DNA of 64,000 nt. It comes from Aequorivita sp. H23M31 (GTDB taxonomy: Bacteria > Bacteroidota > Bacteroidia > Flavobacteriales > Flavobacteriaceae). The stretch spans positions 2,232,001 to 2,296,000 of the forward strand of contig NZ_CP034951.1 in the NCBI RefSeq assembly GCF_004022485.1, read 5' to 3'. The translations under genes and the position numbers were made by a program. The notes below the pieces were generated by a model. The model saw only the letters and a program-made list of their open reading frames with translations, did no database searches and was not told where the DNA came from. This document shows positions 1 through 10,546 of this stretch, in pieces. Numbering within the stretch: position 1 is the first letter of the stretch; each line of letters starts with the position of its first letter.

Positions 1-330
1 TTTCTTCGCACCGTCTAAAAGCGACTGGGTTGTAGCATTGTCTTCTGGGGTAACATTCAATTTTTTAGCCAAATCAGTTGCTTTTCCAATAATGGCCGTA
101 TGATCATCGATCATAGTCTGCGCAAATTTTTGGATCTCGGGATTTGAGGATTTATCCAATGCAATTTTTCCATAATCCACATCTATCTGATTTGCCGTTA
201 CAGCTATGGACGCTATTTCAGCATCATTCAGTGCATTGGGATCCTTTTTCTTTTCGTTACAGCTCGCTAAGAAAAAAAGGATGCTCGCGGTTAAAACAAT
301 TGTTTTAAAAATTCTTTTTTTTGTTTTCAT
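1..330 (-). CDS. DUF4142 family lipoprotein, 3' end beyond window
   Basis: The reverse strand reads an open frame of 110 codons from an ATG at 328-330 to the window edge, so the C-terminus is missing. The N-terminus is basic, then hydrophobic, and ends in the lipobox LASC with Cys24, so this is a predicted lipoprotein. The following segment (NALNDAEIASIAVTANQ, then a helix with FAQTMIDDHTAIIGKA) is the pattern of DUF4142, a small ferritin-like helical domain found in exported proteins. Its biochemical role is not established. The call rests on motif recognition of about two thirds of the protein. Confidence 0.8.
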   Translation of the reverse strand, partial: MKTKKRIFKTIVLTASILFFLASCNEKKKDPNALNDAEIASIAVTANQIDVDYGKIALDKSSNPEIQKFAQTMIDDHTAIIGKATDLAKKLNVTPEDNATTQSLLDGAKK

Positions 331-600
331 GTTATCTTATGTATTTAGTAATGGTTTATTTTGTAGCTCTTAAAATTTCTTTTTTTGAACGTAAATTCAC
401 CTATCATTATATTCGTCGTTCACGCTCTAAAACACATTAGAGTAAAGAAAACACAAAAAGGTTACAAAAAAATTCAGAAAACCTATCACTCCCTTTAGTT
501 ACTTATTAAATTGAGGGAATTTTGGCAGACAACCAACTAAAAAATACAAACTTGAAACGTCTCGAATTTAATTGGAGGTTGATTTTGGCAACAGACAATA

Positions 601-3087
601 CTAAATACCCGAAGACAAATTCATTTTTTTCTTACGTTTTTTTGAAGGAGACAAATCCTCGATTTTATTTTTTCCCAACCAACTTCCAATTCTATTATAG
701 TCTAGGTAGTAACTGACGCGAAGGGAAAAACTATTAAGCTGTGGTGCGTCGAAGAGATCGTGAAAATTATTTGAAAAACTTATTCCCGATTCAGCTATAG
801 AATTCTCAATAGAATTTTGGTATAAAAGAGTAAGTTGACTCCCAGGAGCGAACCACCACGAAAACCGAAGGTCGATATTCCAATTGTTATAGGTAGTATT
901 GTGGTTGAGGAGATAATCGGAATTGTCTAAAAGCCCACCATTATCCTGTAAGGTGAAAAATTTACTGTATTCTACTTCAGAATAATAATGACGGAAGGCC
1001 AAATTTAATGCCATCTTGTTATTGAAAATATATTGGGATTCCAGCGAATTAATTAGGGTATTGCGATCCCGTCTTCCAAATATAATATTCTGGTCCTTTA
1101 AATTAACGAATCCCTCTTCACTATCAGAAAATATCCAATCGGTTCCAAAAAATAATTTCCATTTGTCGGATATCCTATATCTGGGACGAATTTCAACCTC
1201 AATATAATCTCTCGCTATTTGATTAAACTTATTAAATTCTAAATTCACATCTAAAGCAAATTTTTTCCTGTAATCGGAAGAATACCACACCCAAATATCA
1301 TAATATGCCGGTGTTGTTACATACCAGTTTTCAACCCGAGGCTCGTAAATATCATTAGCTCCGAATGGAGTCATTTCAAAGCCTCCACCGAAGGAAGTGA
1401 ATTTTTTTGTTACAAAATTAGAATTGAAATTGAATTTAAAAACATTGTAAAGGTTTGTCTCCAGTCTTCGGGTGTAATTTAAATTGAAATTGAGGTTGAG
1501 ATTATTTAAAAAACCCTTGGGCTGCAAATATCGATATCCGTAATAACCATAATAATTGATATAATTGGTCTCACTGGAATATCCCAAATCATTAATATTA
1601 TAATCTTTGGTCCGGAAGTTAATTTCTGCCGAGAATCTATGACTTCCGCTGATTTCCGCAATGCCCGCACTGCCCTCCATCCCAAATTCTGAAGTATTAT
1701 CCTTCACCCAACTCCCAGCAGTACTTGCAGTATAATTTAAGGTATTTTTCTTATTAATTAAATCCAAATACATTCCCGTGGCATTTGCATCTCTATAATC
1801 ACCTTCTCGGATAACATTGGTATTTACAAAGGATACTGATGAATTTCCGCCAAAGCGTTGATCCAATACCAGTATATTATAATTTGACAAAGGCTCAACC
1901 AGTTCCTTTCTGCGGGTATTTGTTTCTGTATTCAATATATCTGCATATGTACGCTCCGTTATGGCATTAAAAATCCCTATACCTAGATTTTTGTCGGTTC
2001 TTCCCGAAATTTTAAAAGCATTTATAAGCTTAACGGTTGCGGGAAATCTTTCAACAACTTCATTTTCTTCTAGATTTACATCTCCAGAAGGATATCCCCC
2101 AACTCTGCGGGAATAGAAAAGATCTCCTTTTGTAAAGAGCTCGGTTCCCTCGGTAAAAAATCCCCGATTTTCCTCGTATTGGGTTTCAAAAGCGGAAAGG
2201 TTTAAAATCTCATCATCAAATTTGGATTGTCCAAAGTCCGGAACCAAGATCATATCCAAAGTAAAAGCATCGTTAATACCATATTTAAGGTCCAGTCCAC
2301 CGTTGAAGACTGTTTCCGATTTTCCATCATAATCATTTAGATATGCAGAAACATAGGGCTGAAAAGAAAGTCGGGTTGGTGTTTTTACATTTTCAATACC
2401 ATAAATTTCACCATCGTAAAATGAAAACTCACCTTTAGTATTATCAACGGGACTCCAGGTATATCTTGTTCTACTGCGTCTAAACTCTCTTTCCATATTC
2501 AAGCCCCAAACCTGGATGTTCTTGTTGGGAAACCGCAGTTCGGCATATGGGATAAAGATTTCGGCAACCCATCCATCATCTGTAATCTGTACTGCACTGT
2601 ACCAGACTCCATTCCAAGAGGCGTCTTCGTTGCCGTTGGTCATTTTGGCGTCGTATTGTACACCTGCAGCAGTCACAATAAACTGGAGACTCTGTTGCCT
2701 ATCATTATAACCGTTTAACAATATGAAGAAAAAATCGTCATTTTCAATTTGATCTCTTTCCGTGAGTTCTCTTAAAATTTTTTCTGGTTGGGGATCTTTT
2801 AGAGTAGCTCCAAAATAAATCCCGAGATCATCATAAACAATTTTTACTTCCGTCTTAAGACTATCAGGAATTGGAACTCCATTTTTTGGTTGACGTTCTA
2901 CAAAATCTGTTGCAATGGGAGCACTCGCCCAAACCTCATCATTTAATACTCCATCAATCTTTGGAGCAAGGGTAATTTTGGGAATGGTTATTTTCTTCCG
3001 AGGAATACTGTCCACCTTTTGACTATATGTAAAAGAGGTAGAAACAAGAAAGAAAACAATAGTGGTTAATTTATAGAACCCGTTCAC
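601..3087 (-). CDS. DUF5916 outer-membrane protein with CBM9-like N-terminal domain
   Basis: This is an 828-residue protein with a signal peptide (about 1-22, cut after TYSQ). Residues about 38-225 look like the family 9 carbohydrate-binding fold (KIDGVLNDEVW at the start, then WVAEIFIPYAELRF). From about 240 to the end there are alternating aromatic/polar beta strands typical of the DUF5916 barrel, with FDLMILVPDFGQ-like text and a strong ending in tyrosine-rich strands. The start is GTG at 3085-3087; an in-frame stop lies just upstream and no ATG is near. Proteins of this family are common in Bacteroidota and often sit near peptidase or sugar genes, but the substrate is unknown. The gene stands alone here. 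Confidence 0.85.
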   Translation of the reverse strand: MNGFYKLTTIVFFLVSTSFTYSQKVDSIPRKKITIPKITLAPKIDGVLNDEVWASAPIATDFVERQPKNGVPIPDSLKTEVKIVYDDLGIYFGATLKDPQPEKILRELTERDQIENDDFFFILLNGYNDRQQSLQFIVTAAGVQYDAKMTNGNEDASWNGVWYSAVQITDDGWVAEIFIPYAELRFPNKNIQVWGLNMEREFRRSRTRYTWSPVDNTKGEFSFYDGEIYGIENVKTPTRLSFQPYVSAYLNDYDGKSETVFNGGLDLKYGINDAFTLDMILVPDFGQSKFDDEILNLSAFETQYEENRGFFTEGTELFTKGDLFYSRRVGGYPSGDVNLEENEVVERFPATVKLINAFKISGRTDKNLGIGIFNAITERTYADILNTETNTRRKELVEPLSNYNILVLDQRFGGNSSVSFVNTNVIREGDYRDANATGMYLDLINKKNTLNYTASTAGSWVKDNTSEFGMEGSAGIAEISGSHRFSAEINFRTKDYNINDLGYSSETNYINYYGYYGYRYLQPKGFLNNLNLNFNLNYTRRLETNLYNVFKFNFNSNFVTKKFTSFGGGFEMTPFGANDIYEPRVENWYVTTPAYYDIWVWYSSDYRKKFALDVNLEFNKFNQIARDYIEVEIRPRYRISDKWKLFFGTDWIFSDSEEGFVNLKDQNIIFGRRDRNTLINSLESQYIFNNKMALNLAFRHYYSEVEYSKFFTLQDNGGLLDNSDYLLNHNTTYNNWNIDLRFSWWFAPGSQLTLLYQNSIENSIAESGISFSNNFHDLFDAPQLNSFSLRVSYYLDYNRIGSWLGKNKIEDLSPSKKRKKKMNLSSGI

Positions 3088-3183
3088 CTGGAAAGTTTAT
3101 TAATAGACCTCGTAATCAATAATTTGTTACAATAACTTGGTGAAAATAAACTGTCTTTAAATCACCAAAAAAAATCCCAATAC

Positions 3184-3627
3184 CTAATTCATCCTTGGAG
3201 GAGTTGGTGGGGTTGGAGGAGTTGGAGGAGTTGGAGGAGTTGGTGGAGTTGGAGGAGTTGGAGTCTTTCCGCTTCCCAAGGCTTCTGAAACTTTTTCACC
3301 CAAATCCTCAAACTTCAACTGAAACGATTTTGTAGTTTCTTCCTTGTTCATTTTCATCTCCACTTTTCCACTACGCATTCTCACACTGTAACCCTTGCCA
3401 TCCCACAATAACATACGATCGGTTTCATCGGTGGGTTTACCTAGTACATTAACAATGGCCGCTTTGGCAGATTCTGTTTTTTCTTTGTCAAAACGAGCCG
3501 AATAGGAATACTGATCGTTTGTACTCTTCACCGAAACAGCTGTTCTGGACGAGGTAGTTTGGGCGGTCCCCAATGAAGTAAAAAGAATTACACTGAAAAA
3601 GATAATTAGATTTTTCATAATTGACAT
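3184..3627 (-). CDS. Secreted protein with C-terminal TPP tandem repeat
   Basis: The product has 147 residues (144 if the second ATG at 3616-3618 is used; both are plausible). A signal peptide ends at GTAQ near residue 23. Residues about 30-118 form a compact domain with no family I recognise (YSYSARFDKEKTESAKAAI, then LLWDGKGYSVRMRSGKVEM). The tail is seven TPP units followed by RMN. Such Pro/Thr tails usually act as stiff spacers or wall/surface linkers. It is transcribed away from the kinase gene at 3754. Function unknown. Confidence 0.65.
   Translation of the reverse strand: MSIMKNLIIFFSVILFTSLGTAQTTSSRTAVSVKSTNDQYSYSARFDKEKTESAKAAIVNVLGKPTDETDRMLLWDGKGYSVRMRSGKVEMKMNKEETTKSFQLKFEDLGEKVSEALGSGKTPTPPTPPTPPTPPTPPTPPTPPRMN
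3196..3263 (-). repeat. 9-bp tandem repeat coding for Thr-Pro-Pro
   Basis: About seven near-identical copies of a 9-bp unit (GGAGTTGGA on the plus strand, with GGAGTTGGT variants) encode the TPP tail of the preceding protein. The codons are nearly identical between units, which points to recent expansion by slippage. Copy number could vary between strains without changing the frame. Confidence 0.85.
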
Positions 3628-3753
3628 GTTTTAAATTTGTTGAAACAAAATTGAATATTATCCTAAACAAATACGGTTAACCGAAGGTTAATGACGGGTT
3701 AATGCAAAAGATTGATGTTGCCAAAATATTTAAGATACCTATTTTTAACCCTA

Positions 3754-5121
3754 ATGAAACAAAAGAACCAAATCAGACTTTTATTTATTTCCTGCGGAAT
3801 TGTATTGATAGGTTTGATATCCATACAATACTATCTTATTAGAAATACATACCAATTAATTTCCGATACGTACCTCAGCGAGATTAAAAAAGAGATTGAT
3901 CCAATATGGGCCTCCCCGGAGATGGACACAATTGAATCGCGAGTGGTAGATGAAGTAAGAATGCTTAGTTATAAAAAAATAAAGGATGAATTTTCCACAG
4001 AAGAATTTCGTGAAGAACTTGAAAAAATCGCCGATACCGGACGGAGATTGAGCCAAGAATATGTGAAATCCCAATTAATAGATTACCCAGATTTAGAAGA
4101 AATAAGGATCCGTACTCGAGTGGACCAAATTATTTTTGAAACGAAAAATACTTCAGACACTTTACTGAAATTAACGGATAAGCCTATTACATTTTTAGGC
4201 GAGGATTTTAATGGGAAATCAATAATTATAGATAGAGGAATTGTGCATTCCCATATTGAACAGGAAAAAGATTCGCTGCAGGAAGCAATAGATTATAATT
4301 ATAAATACAACCAACGGACTGAGATTGATATTTCGAATTTTCAAGGTAAAATATGGAAAAAGATGCTTTGGATTTTAATTGGGGCTCTTCTATTAATCCT
4401 TAGTGTGATCACACTATTCTTTTGGATGTACCGCACACTTATCAAACAAAAGAAGATTGCCGAAATAAAAACTGATTTTGCCAATAATATAAGCCACGAA
4501 CTAAAAACCCCAGTATCTTCACTTTCGCTAATAATTAAGTCCCTTCAGATAGAGGAAATAAAGAAGAATCCTGAAAAGTTAAATGAGCTCATCTCCAGTT
4601 TGGAACGGCAAACAAATCGCATTCAGAACCTGACCGAAAAAGTTCTGGAAAGCGCTATGGAGTATAAAACCGAATTTAAAGAGCAAGATGTTGTTCCATT
4701 CTTAAAAGGTATAGTCTCAAGTTTTAAATCGGATACGCATACTATCGAATGGGAGATTGAACCCGAAAGTCTGATTCTTTCCACTGACTTTCATCTGCTG
4801 GAACGAGTGATCGAAAATTTATTAGAAAATGGGAAAAAATACAATCAGAACGGTTCTTACATAAAACTGAAATCCTATCTGTCAGGACCGGAATATGTAA
4901 TCGAAATTGAAGACAATGGAATCGGGATTACCCCAAAAGAACAACAAAAGATTTTTGAGAAATTCTACCGGGTTTCTGAAGGTGACAGACATAATATTAA
5001 AGGAGTGGGACTTGGATTGTATCTAAGCCAAGAAATGATGAAAAGTTTAAACGGCAGTATTTCGGTAAAAAGCAAAATTGGGGAGGGAAGCACATTTATT
5101 TTAAGAATACCAATAGTATGA
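3754..5121 (+). CDS. Sensor histidine kinase, membrane bound
   Basis: The product is a two-component sensor kinase of 455 residues from the ATG at 3754. The frame stays open to a TTG at 3712, but the ATG puts a clean membrane anchor at residues 7-28. A periplasmic sensor domain of about 175 residues follows, then a second membrane segment near 205-227. The H box is NISHELKTP with phosphoacceptor His248. ATP-binding boxes follow: ENLLENGKKYN (N), EDNGIGI (G1) and GVGLGLYLS (G2). It overlaps the regulator gene by 4 bp (ATGA), so the two are co-translated partners. The signal sensed is unknown; the periplasmic part matches no domain I can name. Confidence 0.92.
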   Translation: MKQKNQIRLLFISCGIVLIGLISIQYYLIRNTYQLISDTYLSEIKKEIDPIWASPEMDTIESRVVDEVRMLSYKKIKDEFSTEEFREELEKIADTGRRLSQEYVKSQLIDYPDLEEIRIRTRVDQIIFETKNTSDTLLKLTDKPITFLGEDFNGKSIIIDRGIVHSHIEQEKDSLQEAIDYNYKYNQRTEIDISNFQGKIWKKMLWILIGALLLILSVITLFFWMYRTLIKQKKIAEIKTDFANNISHELKTPVSSLSLIIKSLQIEEIKKNPEKLNELISSLERQTNRIQNLTEKVLESAMEYKTEFKEQDVVPFLKGIVSSFKSDTHTIEWEIEPESLILSTDFHLLERVIENLLENGKKYNQNGSYIKLKSYLSGPEYVIEIEDNGIGITPKEQQKIFEKFYRVSEGDRHNIKGVGLGLYLSQEMMKSLNGSISVKSKIGEGSTFILRIPIV

Positions 5122-5798
5122 TTCGAGTTTTAATAGTTGAAGACGATCTTGACCTGGGAAATTTGCTCAAACAATACCTAGAGGTCAAAAACTTTTCGGT
5201 CCACCGTGTTTTTGATGGGGTGGAAGCACGGGAAGAATTGCAAATAAACCCATATGATATTCTTGTTTTAGATATAATGATGCCCCGAGAGGATGGATTT
5301 GAATTGGCAGAAAAAATTAAAAAGCTCTATCCCAATCTTCCTTTCTTATTCGTGACTGCCCGTAAAATGAAGGAAGACATTCTAAAAGGATTAAAATTGG
5401 GCGCAGATGATTATATCACTAAACCATTTGATGCTGATGAACTGGTCTTAAGAATACAGAATATTCTGAAAAGAAATAACCTTCCGGAAACTTCAGAAAT
5501 CGAAACTTTTCACATCGGAAATTTCGTTTTTAAACCTAAAAATCTAACTCTGGCCACACAACATTCCTCCAAAACCCTGACGCTTAAAGAAGCTCAATTA
5601 CTTCATTATTTGGTATTAAATCAGGATCAACTGATCAAAAGGGAAGAAGTTTTGAATCTTCTTTGGAAGGAAGCAGATTTTTTCAGTGGAAGGAGTTTGG
5701 ATGTTTTTATAAGTCGTCTTCGAAAATACCTATCCGAAGATCCATCCATAGGTATTGAAAGTATAAGAGGAATAGGATTTCGATTTTTTACAGGATAA
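5118..5798 (+). CDS. OmpR/PhoB-type response regulator
   Basis: This 226-residue protein has a receiver domain (1-120) with the acidic pair Asp9/Asp10, phosphoacceptor Asp52 (VLDIMMP) and the switch lysine in YITKPFDADEL. A winged-helix DNA-binding domain (about 130-226) carries LTLKEAQLLHYLVLN and ends in SIRGIGFRF. It is the cytoplasmic partner of the kinase that overlaps it by four bases. Target genes cannot be read from the sequence. Confidence 0.95.
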   Translation: MIRVLIVEDDLDLGNLLKQYLEVKNFSVHRVFDGVEAREELQINPYDILVLDIMMPREDGFELAEKIKKLYPNLPFLFVTARKMKEDILKGLKLGADDYITKPFDADELVLRIQNILKRNNLPETSEIETFHIGNFVFKPKNLTLATQHSSKTLTLKEAQLLHYLVLNQDQLIKREEVLNLLWKEADFFSGRSLDVFISRLRKYLSEDPSIGIESIRGIGFRFFTG

Positions 5799-5840
5799 TT
5801 AATGAGTAAAATACCCGACATTTAAGGGTTTTCAATAAAA

Positions 5841-5872
5841 AATGGGCTAGATAGATAACTATTCAGCCCATT
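5841..5872 (-). terminator. Intrinsic terminator of infB operon
   Basis: An 8-bp perfect stem (AATGGGCT/AGCCCATT) lies between the convergent regulator gene and infB. Read leftward it is followed by a T-rich run, which suits termination of the rimP-nusA-infB transcript. It may also stop the rightward kinase/regulator mRNA. Confidence 0.75.
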
Positions 5873-5895
5873 TAGAAATTAAAATCTGTTGTGGG

Positions 5896-8718
5896 TTATT
5901 TCAACTTTTTCTTAACAGCTACTTCCTGGAAGGCCTCGATATGGTCATTAATTTCAAGATCGTTATAATTCTTGATTTGGATACCACAATCGTAGCCTTT
6001 GGCTACTTCTCTTACGTCGTCTTTAAAACGCTTTAAAGATGTTAGTTCGCCGGTATAAATTACTACCCCTTCTCTAATAAGTCGAATTCCGGAGTTTCTG
6101 AATATTTTTCCAGAGGTAACCATACATCCAGCAATAGTTCCCACTTTCGAAATTTTGAAAGTTTCTCTTATTTCTGCAGTTCCGGTGATTTCTTCTTTCA
6201 TCACTGGAGAAAGCATTCCTTCCATCGCATCCTTCAAATCGTTGATAGCGTCGTAGATAATAGAATAAGTACGGATATCAATTTCTTCCTTGTCCGCTAT
6301 CTGTCTGGCGTTGCCCATTGGACGTACGTTAAACCCGATAATAATTGCATCGGAAGCGGAAGCTAGAAGGACGTCACTTTCTGTAATTGGCCCAACCGCC
6401 TTATGAATGATATTTACTTGAATCTCCTCAGTTGACAAGTTTTGGAATGAATCCGTAAGTGCTTCTACTGATCCATCCACGTCTCCTTTTAGAATGATGT
6501 TCAACTCTTTAAATTCACCAAGAGCGATACGTCTTCCAATTTCATCAAGAGTAATATGACGTTGAGTTCTAACAGATTGCTCCCGTTGAAGTTGGGTTCG
6601 TTTTGTTGCAATAGTTTTGGCTTCACGTTCATCCAAGAATACATTGAACTTATCACCCGCTTGTGGTGCTCCGTCCAGACCAAGTACCGAAACTGGCGTT
6701 GAAGGCCCAGCTTCCTTAATATTCTTTCCACGTTCATCCTGCATTGCACGAACTTTTCCACTGTGCTTTCCGGCAAGAACATAATCTCCTACTCGTAAAG
6801 TTCCTCCTTGAACAAGCACCGTAGAGACATATCCTCGACCCTTATCCAAAAATGCCTCTACAACGGTTCCATTTGCCATTCTATTTGGATTCGCTTTTAG
6901 CTCTAGTAATTCGGCTTCAAGTAGAACTTTTTCCAATAATTCCTTAACACCTGTACCTGTTTTAGCAGAAATATCCTGGGATTGTATTTTACCTCCCCAA
7001 TCTTCTACCAGCAAGTTCATTTGTGCCAGACCTTCCTTGATTTTTTCAGGATTGGCGGTAGGTTTATCTATTTTATTAATTGCGAATACAATAGGAATAC
7101 CCGCTGCTTGGGCGTGGCTTATCGCTTCCTTGGTTTGGGGCATTATAGCATCATCTGCAGCAACCACGATAATTGCAAGGTCGGTAACTTGAGCTCCTCT
7201 TGCACGCATCGCCGTAAAGGCTTCGTGGCCAGGAGTATCCAAGAATGCTATCTTTTGGCCATTGTCCAGTTTTACACCGTAGGCTCCGATATGCTGGGTA
7301 ATACCTCCAGATTCGCCAGCAATCACATTTTCTTTTCGTATATAATCCAGAAGTGAGGTCTTACCGTGATCCACATGACCCATTACCGTAATAATTGGAG
7401 CTCTTGGAGTCAATTCTTCTTCGGTATCTGCTACTCTCTCGAAGGATTCTTCCAGATCGGCAGTAACAAATTCCACTTCAAAACCAAACTCTTCGGCAAC
7501 AATGCTAAGAGTTTCGGCATCCAGACGCTGGTTCATTGTAACCATCATTCCCAAGGACATACACGCTGAGATAATTTTGGTTACAGGTACATCCATCATC
7601 GTGGCCATTTCGCTTGCAGTAACAAATTCCGTCACTTTAATAAGCTTGCTTTCGGCTTCCTGCTGCGCTTGTTCCACTTCCGATTTTTGTCGGTGGAAAT
7701 CACGTTTTTCTCTTCTATATTTAGCGCCTTTACCTCTTGAAGATTTACCCTGGAGTTTCTCCAAAGTTTCGCGCACTTGCTTTTGTACATCTTCCTCGCT
7801 AGGTTCCTCTTTTGGAGTACTGCTAGGTTTTTTGCGACCGCGGGTATCACCTGTACGTGGAGCGGCGGTTCCTGTAGCACCAGGTTTTACACCATCCTTA
7901 CTTATGCGGCGGCGCTTGCCTCTTTTATCTCTTTTGTCGTCTGCTTTTGGATCTTTTTTCTTTTCTGGCTTTTTGAATTGAGTAAGATCAATTTTTTGGC
8001 CAGTAAAGCTTGGACCCTCCAATTTTCGATACTGTGTGGTAACCATATCAGGCTCCGTAGAGGTTTCTTTTGGAGTTTCCTTTTCCGCGATAGGAGATTC
8101 AGTTGTTGTCTTGGCTTCTTCAACCGATTTTTCCTTTTCCTCAACTTTTTCAGCTTTTGGCTCAGGTTTTTCAGCTTTTGGAGTTTCCACTTTTGCAGTT
8201 TCCTTTTTAGATGTTTCCGCTTTTGGTGTTTTTATCTCCGGAGTTTCAGTTTTGGATTCAGGTTGTGCAACTACTTCCTCCTTCTTCGGCTCAACAGGCT
8301 TTTCTAAAACCGGCTCGACTTTTTCTACTTTTTCGACAGGAGGCGTAACTACAGGTTTTGATTTTCCACTAAGGTCTATTTTTCCTACTTGCTTAAGCCC
8401 TTCAAGTTTTACCTCAGATTTAATTACGCGAGAAGCATCTTTTTGCTTTTGACGCAACTCAATTTCGCGCTCACGTTCCAAACGAAGTTCCTCCTTTTCC
8501 TTACGCTTTTCCTCACCTACTTCCTTAGATTCAATTTTCTTACTCTTGTCAGTTTCAAACTCTTCAAAAAGAACTTCATATTCCTCTCCTGATATTCTGG
8601 TATTTGGATTGGAGTCCACCTCGAATCCTTTGGAACCCAAATATTCCACGGCACGATCCAGTGAGATATTGAACTCACGTAATACCTGACTTAGTCTTTT
8701 CTTTTTCACTTCAGCCAT
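5896..8718 (-). CDS. infB: Translation initiation factor IF-2
   Basis: IF-2 is the GTPase that brings fMet-tRNA to the 30S subunit and promotes subunit joining. The 940-residue protein has a short IF2_N helical domain (about 1-50), then a long Lys/Glu/Pro-rich linker (about 55-350) typical of Bacteroidota IF-2, then a second IF2_N-like helix bundle. The G domain follows: G1 GHVDHGKT from residue 447, G2 [11 protein letters not shown]3 DTPGHEAF, G4 NKID, G5 SAKTGTG. Domains II-IV run to the end. It is the third gene of rimP-nusA-infB, 59 bp after nusA. The charged linker has long open frames on other strands; these are not genes. Confidence 0.98.
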   Translation of the reverse strand: MAEVKKKRLSQVLREFNISLDRAVEYLGSKGFEVDSNPNTRISGEEYEVLFEEFETDKSKKIESKEVGEEKRKEKEELRLEREREIELRQKQKDASRVIKSEVKLEGLKQVGKIDLSGKSKPVVTPPVEKVEKVEPVLEKPVEPKKEEVVAQPESKTETPEIKTPKAETSKKETAKVETPKAEKPEPKAEKVEEKEKSVEEAKTTTESPIAEKETPKETSTEPDMVTTQYRKLEGPSFTGQKIDLTQFKKPEKKKDPKADDKRDKRGKRRRISKDGVKPGATGTAAPRTGDTRGRKKPSSTPKEEPSEEDVQKQVRETLEKLQGKSSRGKGAKYRREKRDFHRQKSEVEQAQQEAESKLIKVTEFVTASEMATMMDVPVTKIISACMSLGMMVTMNQRLDAETLSIVAEEFGFEVEFVTADLEESFERVADTEEELTPRAPIITVMGHVDHGKTSLLDYIRKENVIAGESGGITQHIGAYGVKLDNGQKIAFLDTPGHEAFTAMRARGAQVTDLAIIVVAADDAIMPQTKEAISHAQAAGIPIVFAINKIDKPTANPEKIKEGLAQMNLLVEDWGGKIQSQDISAKTGTGVKELLEKVLLEAELLELKANPNRMANGTVVEAFLDKGRGYVSTVLVQGGTLRVGDYVLAGKHSGKVRAMQDERGKNIKEAGPSTPVSVLGLDGAPQAGDKFNVFLDEREAKTIATKRTQLQREQSVRTQRHITLDEIGRRIALGEFKELNIILKGDVDGSVEALTDSFQNLSTEEIQVNIIHKAVGPITESDVLLASASDAIIIGFNVRPMGNARQIADKEEIDIRTYSIIYDAINDLKDAMEGMLSPVMKEEITGTAEIRETFKISKVGTIAGCMVTSGKIFRNSGIRLIREGVVIYTGELTSLKRFKDDVREVAKGYDCGIQIKNYNDLEINDHIEAFQEVAVKKKLK

Positions 8719-8777
8719 AAATGCTTTTCCTGTTTTGTCTTTTTAAAAAATTTGTATAAAAGTAACCAAAGTTTTAA

Positions 8778-10010
8778 CTACTCTTCAAATTCTTCTTTTA
8801 ATATATTAATCACATCACGAATGGTTTCTTCTTCCAAATCGGTTCGTTTTACCAAATCGTTGATGTCATGTTCCAACACACTTTTGGCGGTGTCGAGACC
8901 AATTTTATGAAATTCTTCAATAACCCATCCTTCAATTTCGTCAGAGAACTCGCTCAATTCCACATCTTCCTCTGCTCCTTCGCGAAGCACATCTATTTCG
9001 TAACCTGTTAGTTGTCCTGCCAGGCGAATATTGTGTCCTCCGCGACCGATAGCCTTACTCACCTCTTCGGGGCGCAAAATAACCTCGGCGCGTTTTGTAT
9101 CCTCATTAATCTTAATAGAGGTAACTTTAGCCGGACTCAATGCCCGTGAAATATATAGGTTAATATTACTTGTGTAATTGATAACATCAATATTCTCATT
9201 GCCAAGTTCACGGACGATTCCGTGGATTCGGGAACCTTTCATTCCCACGCATGCTCCTACAGGATCAATACGATCATCATAGGAATCAACCGCAACTTTA
9301 GCTTTTTCGCCAGGAATTCGAACAACTTTCTTAACTGTAATCAAACCGTCGAAAACTTCGGGAATTTCCTGTTCAAACAACTTTTCAAGGAAAATTGGAT
9401 TTGCACGGGACATAATAATGGTAGGCTTGTTTCCTTTTAAGTCCACACTCTCAATAATACCACGAACGTTATCACCTTTTCTGAAAAAATCGGAAGGGAT
9501 TTGTTTTTCCTTTGGAAGGATTACCTCATTTCCATCATCATCCAGCAAAATTACTGCACGGTGACGGATATGATGTACTTCGGCAGTATAAATTTCGCCT
9601 TCAAGGTCTTTAAATTGCTTATAGATTATCGTATTGTCGTGTTCGTGTATTTTTGAAATAAGGTTTTGACGAAGTGCCAAAATAGAACGACGGCCAAGAT
9701 CAATAAGTTTCACTTCTTCCGAAACGTCCTCACCAATCTCAAAATCGGGTTCAATTTTTTGAGCCGCACTTAGAGAAATCTCCTCATTTGGATCTTCTAC
9801 CTCTCCATCTGCAACTACCACACGATTTCTCCATATCTCAAGATCGCCCTTGTCTGGGTTGACTATAATATCAAAGTTATCGTCACTTCCATATTTCTTT
9901 TTCAGGGCATTTCTGAAAACCTCTTCGAGTATCGCCATGAGCGTTACTCTGTCAATTTGCTTATCATCCTTAAACTCTGAAAAAGAATCGATTAGTGCTA
10001 AATTTTCCAT
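8778..10010 (-). CDS. nusA: Transcription termination/antitermination factor NusA
   Basis: NusA binds RNA polymerase and controls pausing, termination and antitermination. The 410-residue protein has the polymerase-binding N-terminal domain (about 1-125), an S1 domain (about 135-205), then two KH domains containing VGACVGMKGSRI and IGRGGHNIRLAGQLTGYEI. A short helical C-terminus (about 350-410) includes a helix-hairpin repeat. The long acidic repeats of enterobacterial NusA are absent, as is usual in this phylum. It lies 10 bp after rimP and upstream of infB, the conserved order. Confidence 0.98.
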   Translation of the reverse strand: MENLALIDSFSEFKDDKQIDRVTLMAILEEVFRNALKKKYGSDDNFDIIVNPDKGDLEIWRNRVVVADGEVEDPNEEISLSAAQKIEPDFEIGEDVSEEVKLIDLGRRSILALRQNLISKIHEHDNTIIYKQFKDLEGEIYTAEVHHIRHRAVILLDDDGNEVILPKEKQIPSDFFRKGDNVRGIIESVDLKGNKPTIIMSRANPIFLEKLFEQEIPEVFDGLITVKKVVRIPGEKAKVAVDSYDDRIDPVGACVGMKGSRIHGIVRELGNENIDVINYTSNINLYISRALSPAKVTSIKINEDTKRAEVILRPEEVSKAIGRGGHNIRLAGQLTGYEIDVLREGAEEDVELSEFSDEIEGWVIEEFHKIGLDTAKSVLEHDINDLVKRTDLEEETIRDVINILKEEFEE

Positions 10011-10020
10011 ATCAATTCAA

Positions 10021-10482
10021 TTAAAATGTTATCATCACTTTTGCTTCCATAATATCTTTATAAGGCAACAAGGCCTCTTTTTGGACGGTTACTTTACCAT
10101 TGCCAACTGGCTTGGGTTCCCTCTCCGTCCATGTTAAGGTGCAGTTTTCGTCATTGGCGGCAATCAATTCCCCTTCGAGTTTTTCACCGGTTTTGGTTTT
10201 AATTTTTAGGCTTCTTCCTATGTTCTTTATGTATTGTCTTGGTAGCGTCAAAGGCTCGGAAACACCGGCCGACATAACTTCAAGGGAAAAATCAAATTCC
10301 TCACGATCCAGATTGTGTTCAATTTCGCGACTTACCTCAACACAGTCCTCAACTGTGACACCATTGTCACCGTCCAGGATTACACGTATTTGGTTTTCTG
10401 CTGAAATGTTCAAATCGATCAAAAACAGGGATTTGTTTTTTTCCAGTGCGTTCTCTAGGAGTTCTTCTACTTTTTCACGCAT
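10021..10482 (-). CDS. rimP: Ribosome maturation factor RimP
   Basis: RimP helps late assembly of the 30S subunit. The product has 153 residues from the ATG at 10480-10482; a TTG one codon earlier is possible but less likely. The N-terminal half has the alpha/beta domain with DCVEVSREIEHNLD and SLEVMSAGVSEPL, which mark the family. The C-terminal half is the SH3-like barrel (GEKLEGELIAANDENCTLTW). It is the first gene of the operon with nusA and infB. Its 5' leader contains a terminator-like hairpin, annotated separately. Confidence 0.96.
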   Translation of the reverse strand: MREKVEELLENALEKNKSLFLIDLNISAENQIRVILDGDNGVTVEDCVEVSREIEHNLDREEFDFSLEVMSAGVSEPLTLPRQYIKNIGRSLKIKTKTGEKLEGELIAANDENCTLTWTEREPKPVGNGKVTVQKEALLPYKDIMEAKVMITF

Positions 10483-10495
10483 CAATTTATTCTAT

Positions 10496-10520
10496 AAAAA
10501 GAGGGGACTTTAGTCCCCTC
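10496..10520 (-). promoter_or_regulatory. Terminator-like hairpin in rimP-nusA-infB leader
   Basis: A perfect 9-bp stem (GAGGGGACT/AGTCCCCTC, 2-nt loop) is followed, in the direction of rimP, by TTTTTATAG and then the rimP start codon 14 bp later. No leftward gene ends here, so it does not serve as an ordinary gene-end terminator. It sits between a predicted -7 box and rimP, where an attenuator would be. The structure is seen in the sequence; the regulatory role is inferred. Confidence 0.6.
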
Positions 10521-10546
10521 AGATAGTATTCGTATCAAAATCAGTG

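Noticed and set aside
7502..8452. Several long open frames on both strands over the IF-2 linker
   Set aside because: They are shadows of the Lys/Glu/Pro-rich repeat-like linker of infB; composition is Phe/Ser-rich with no family signal.
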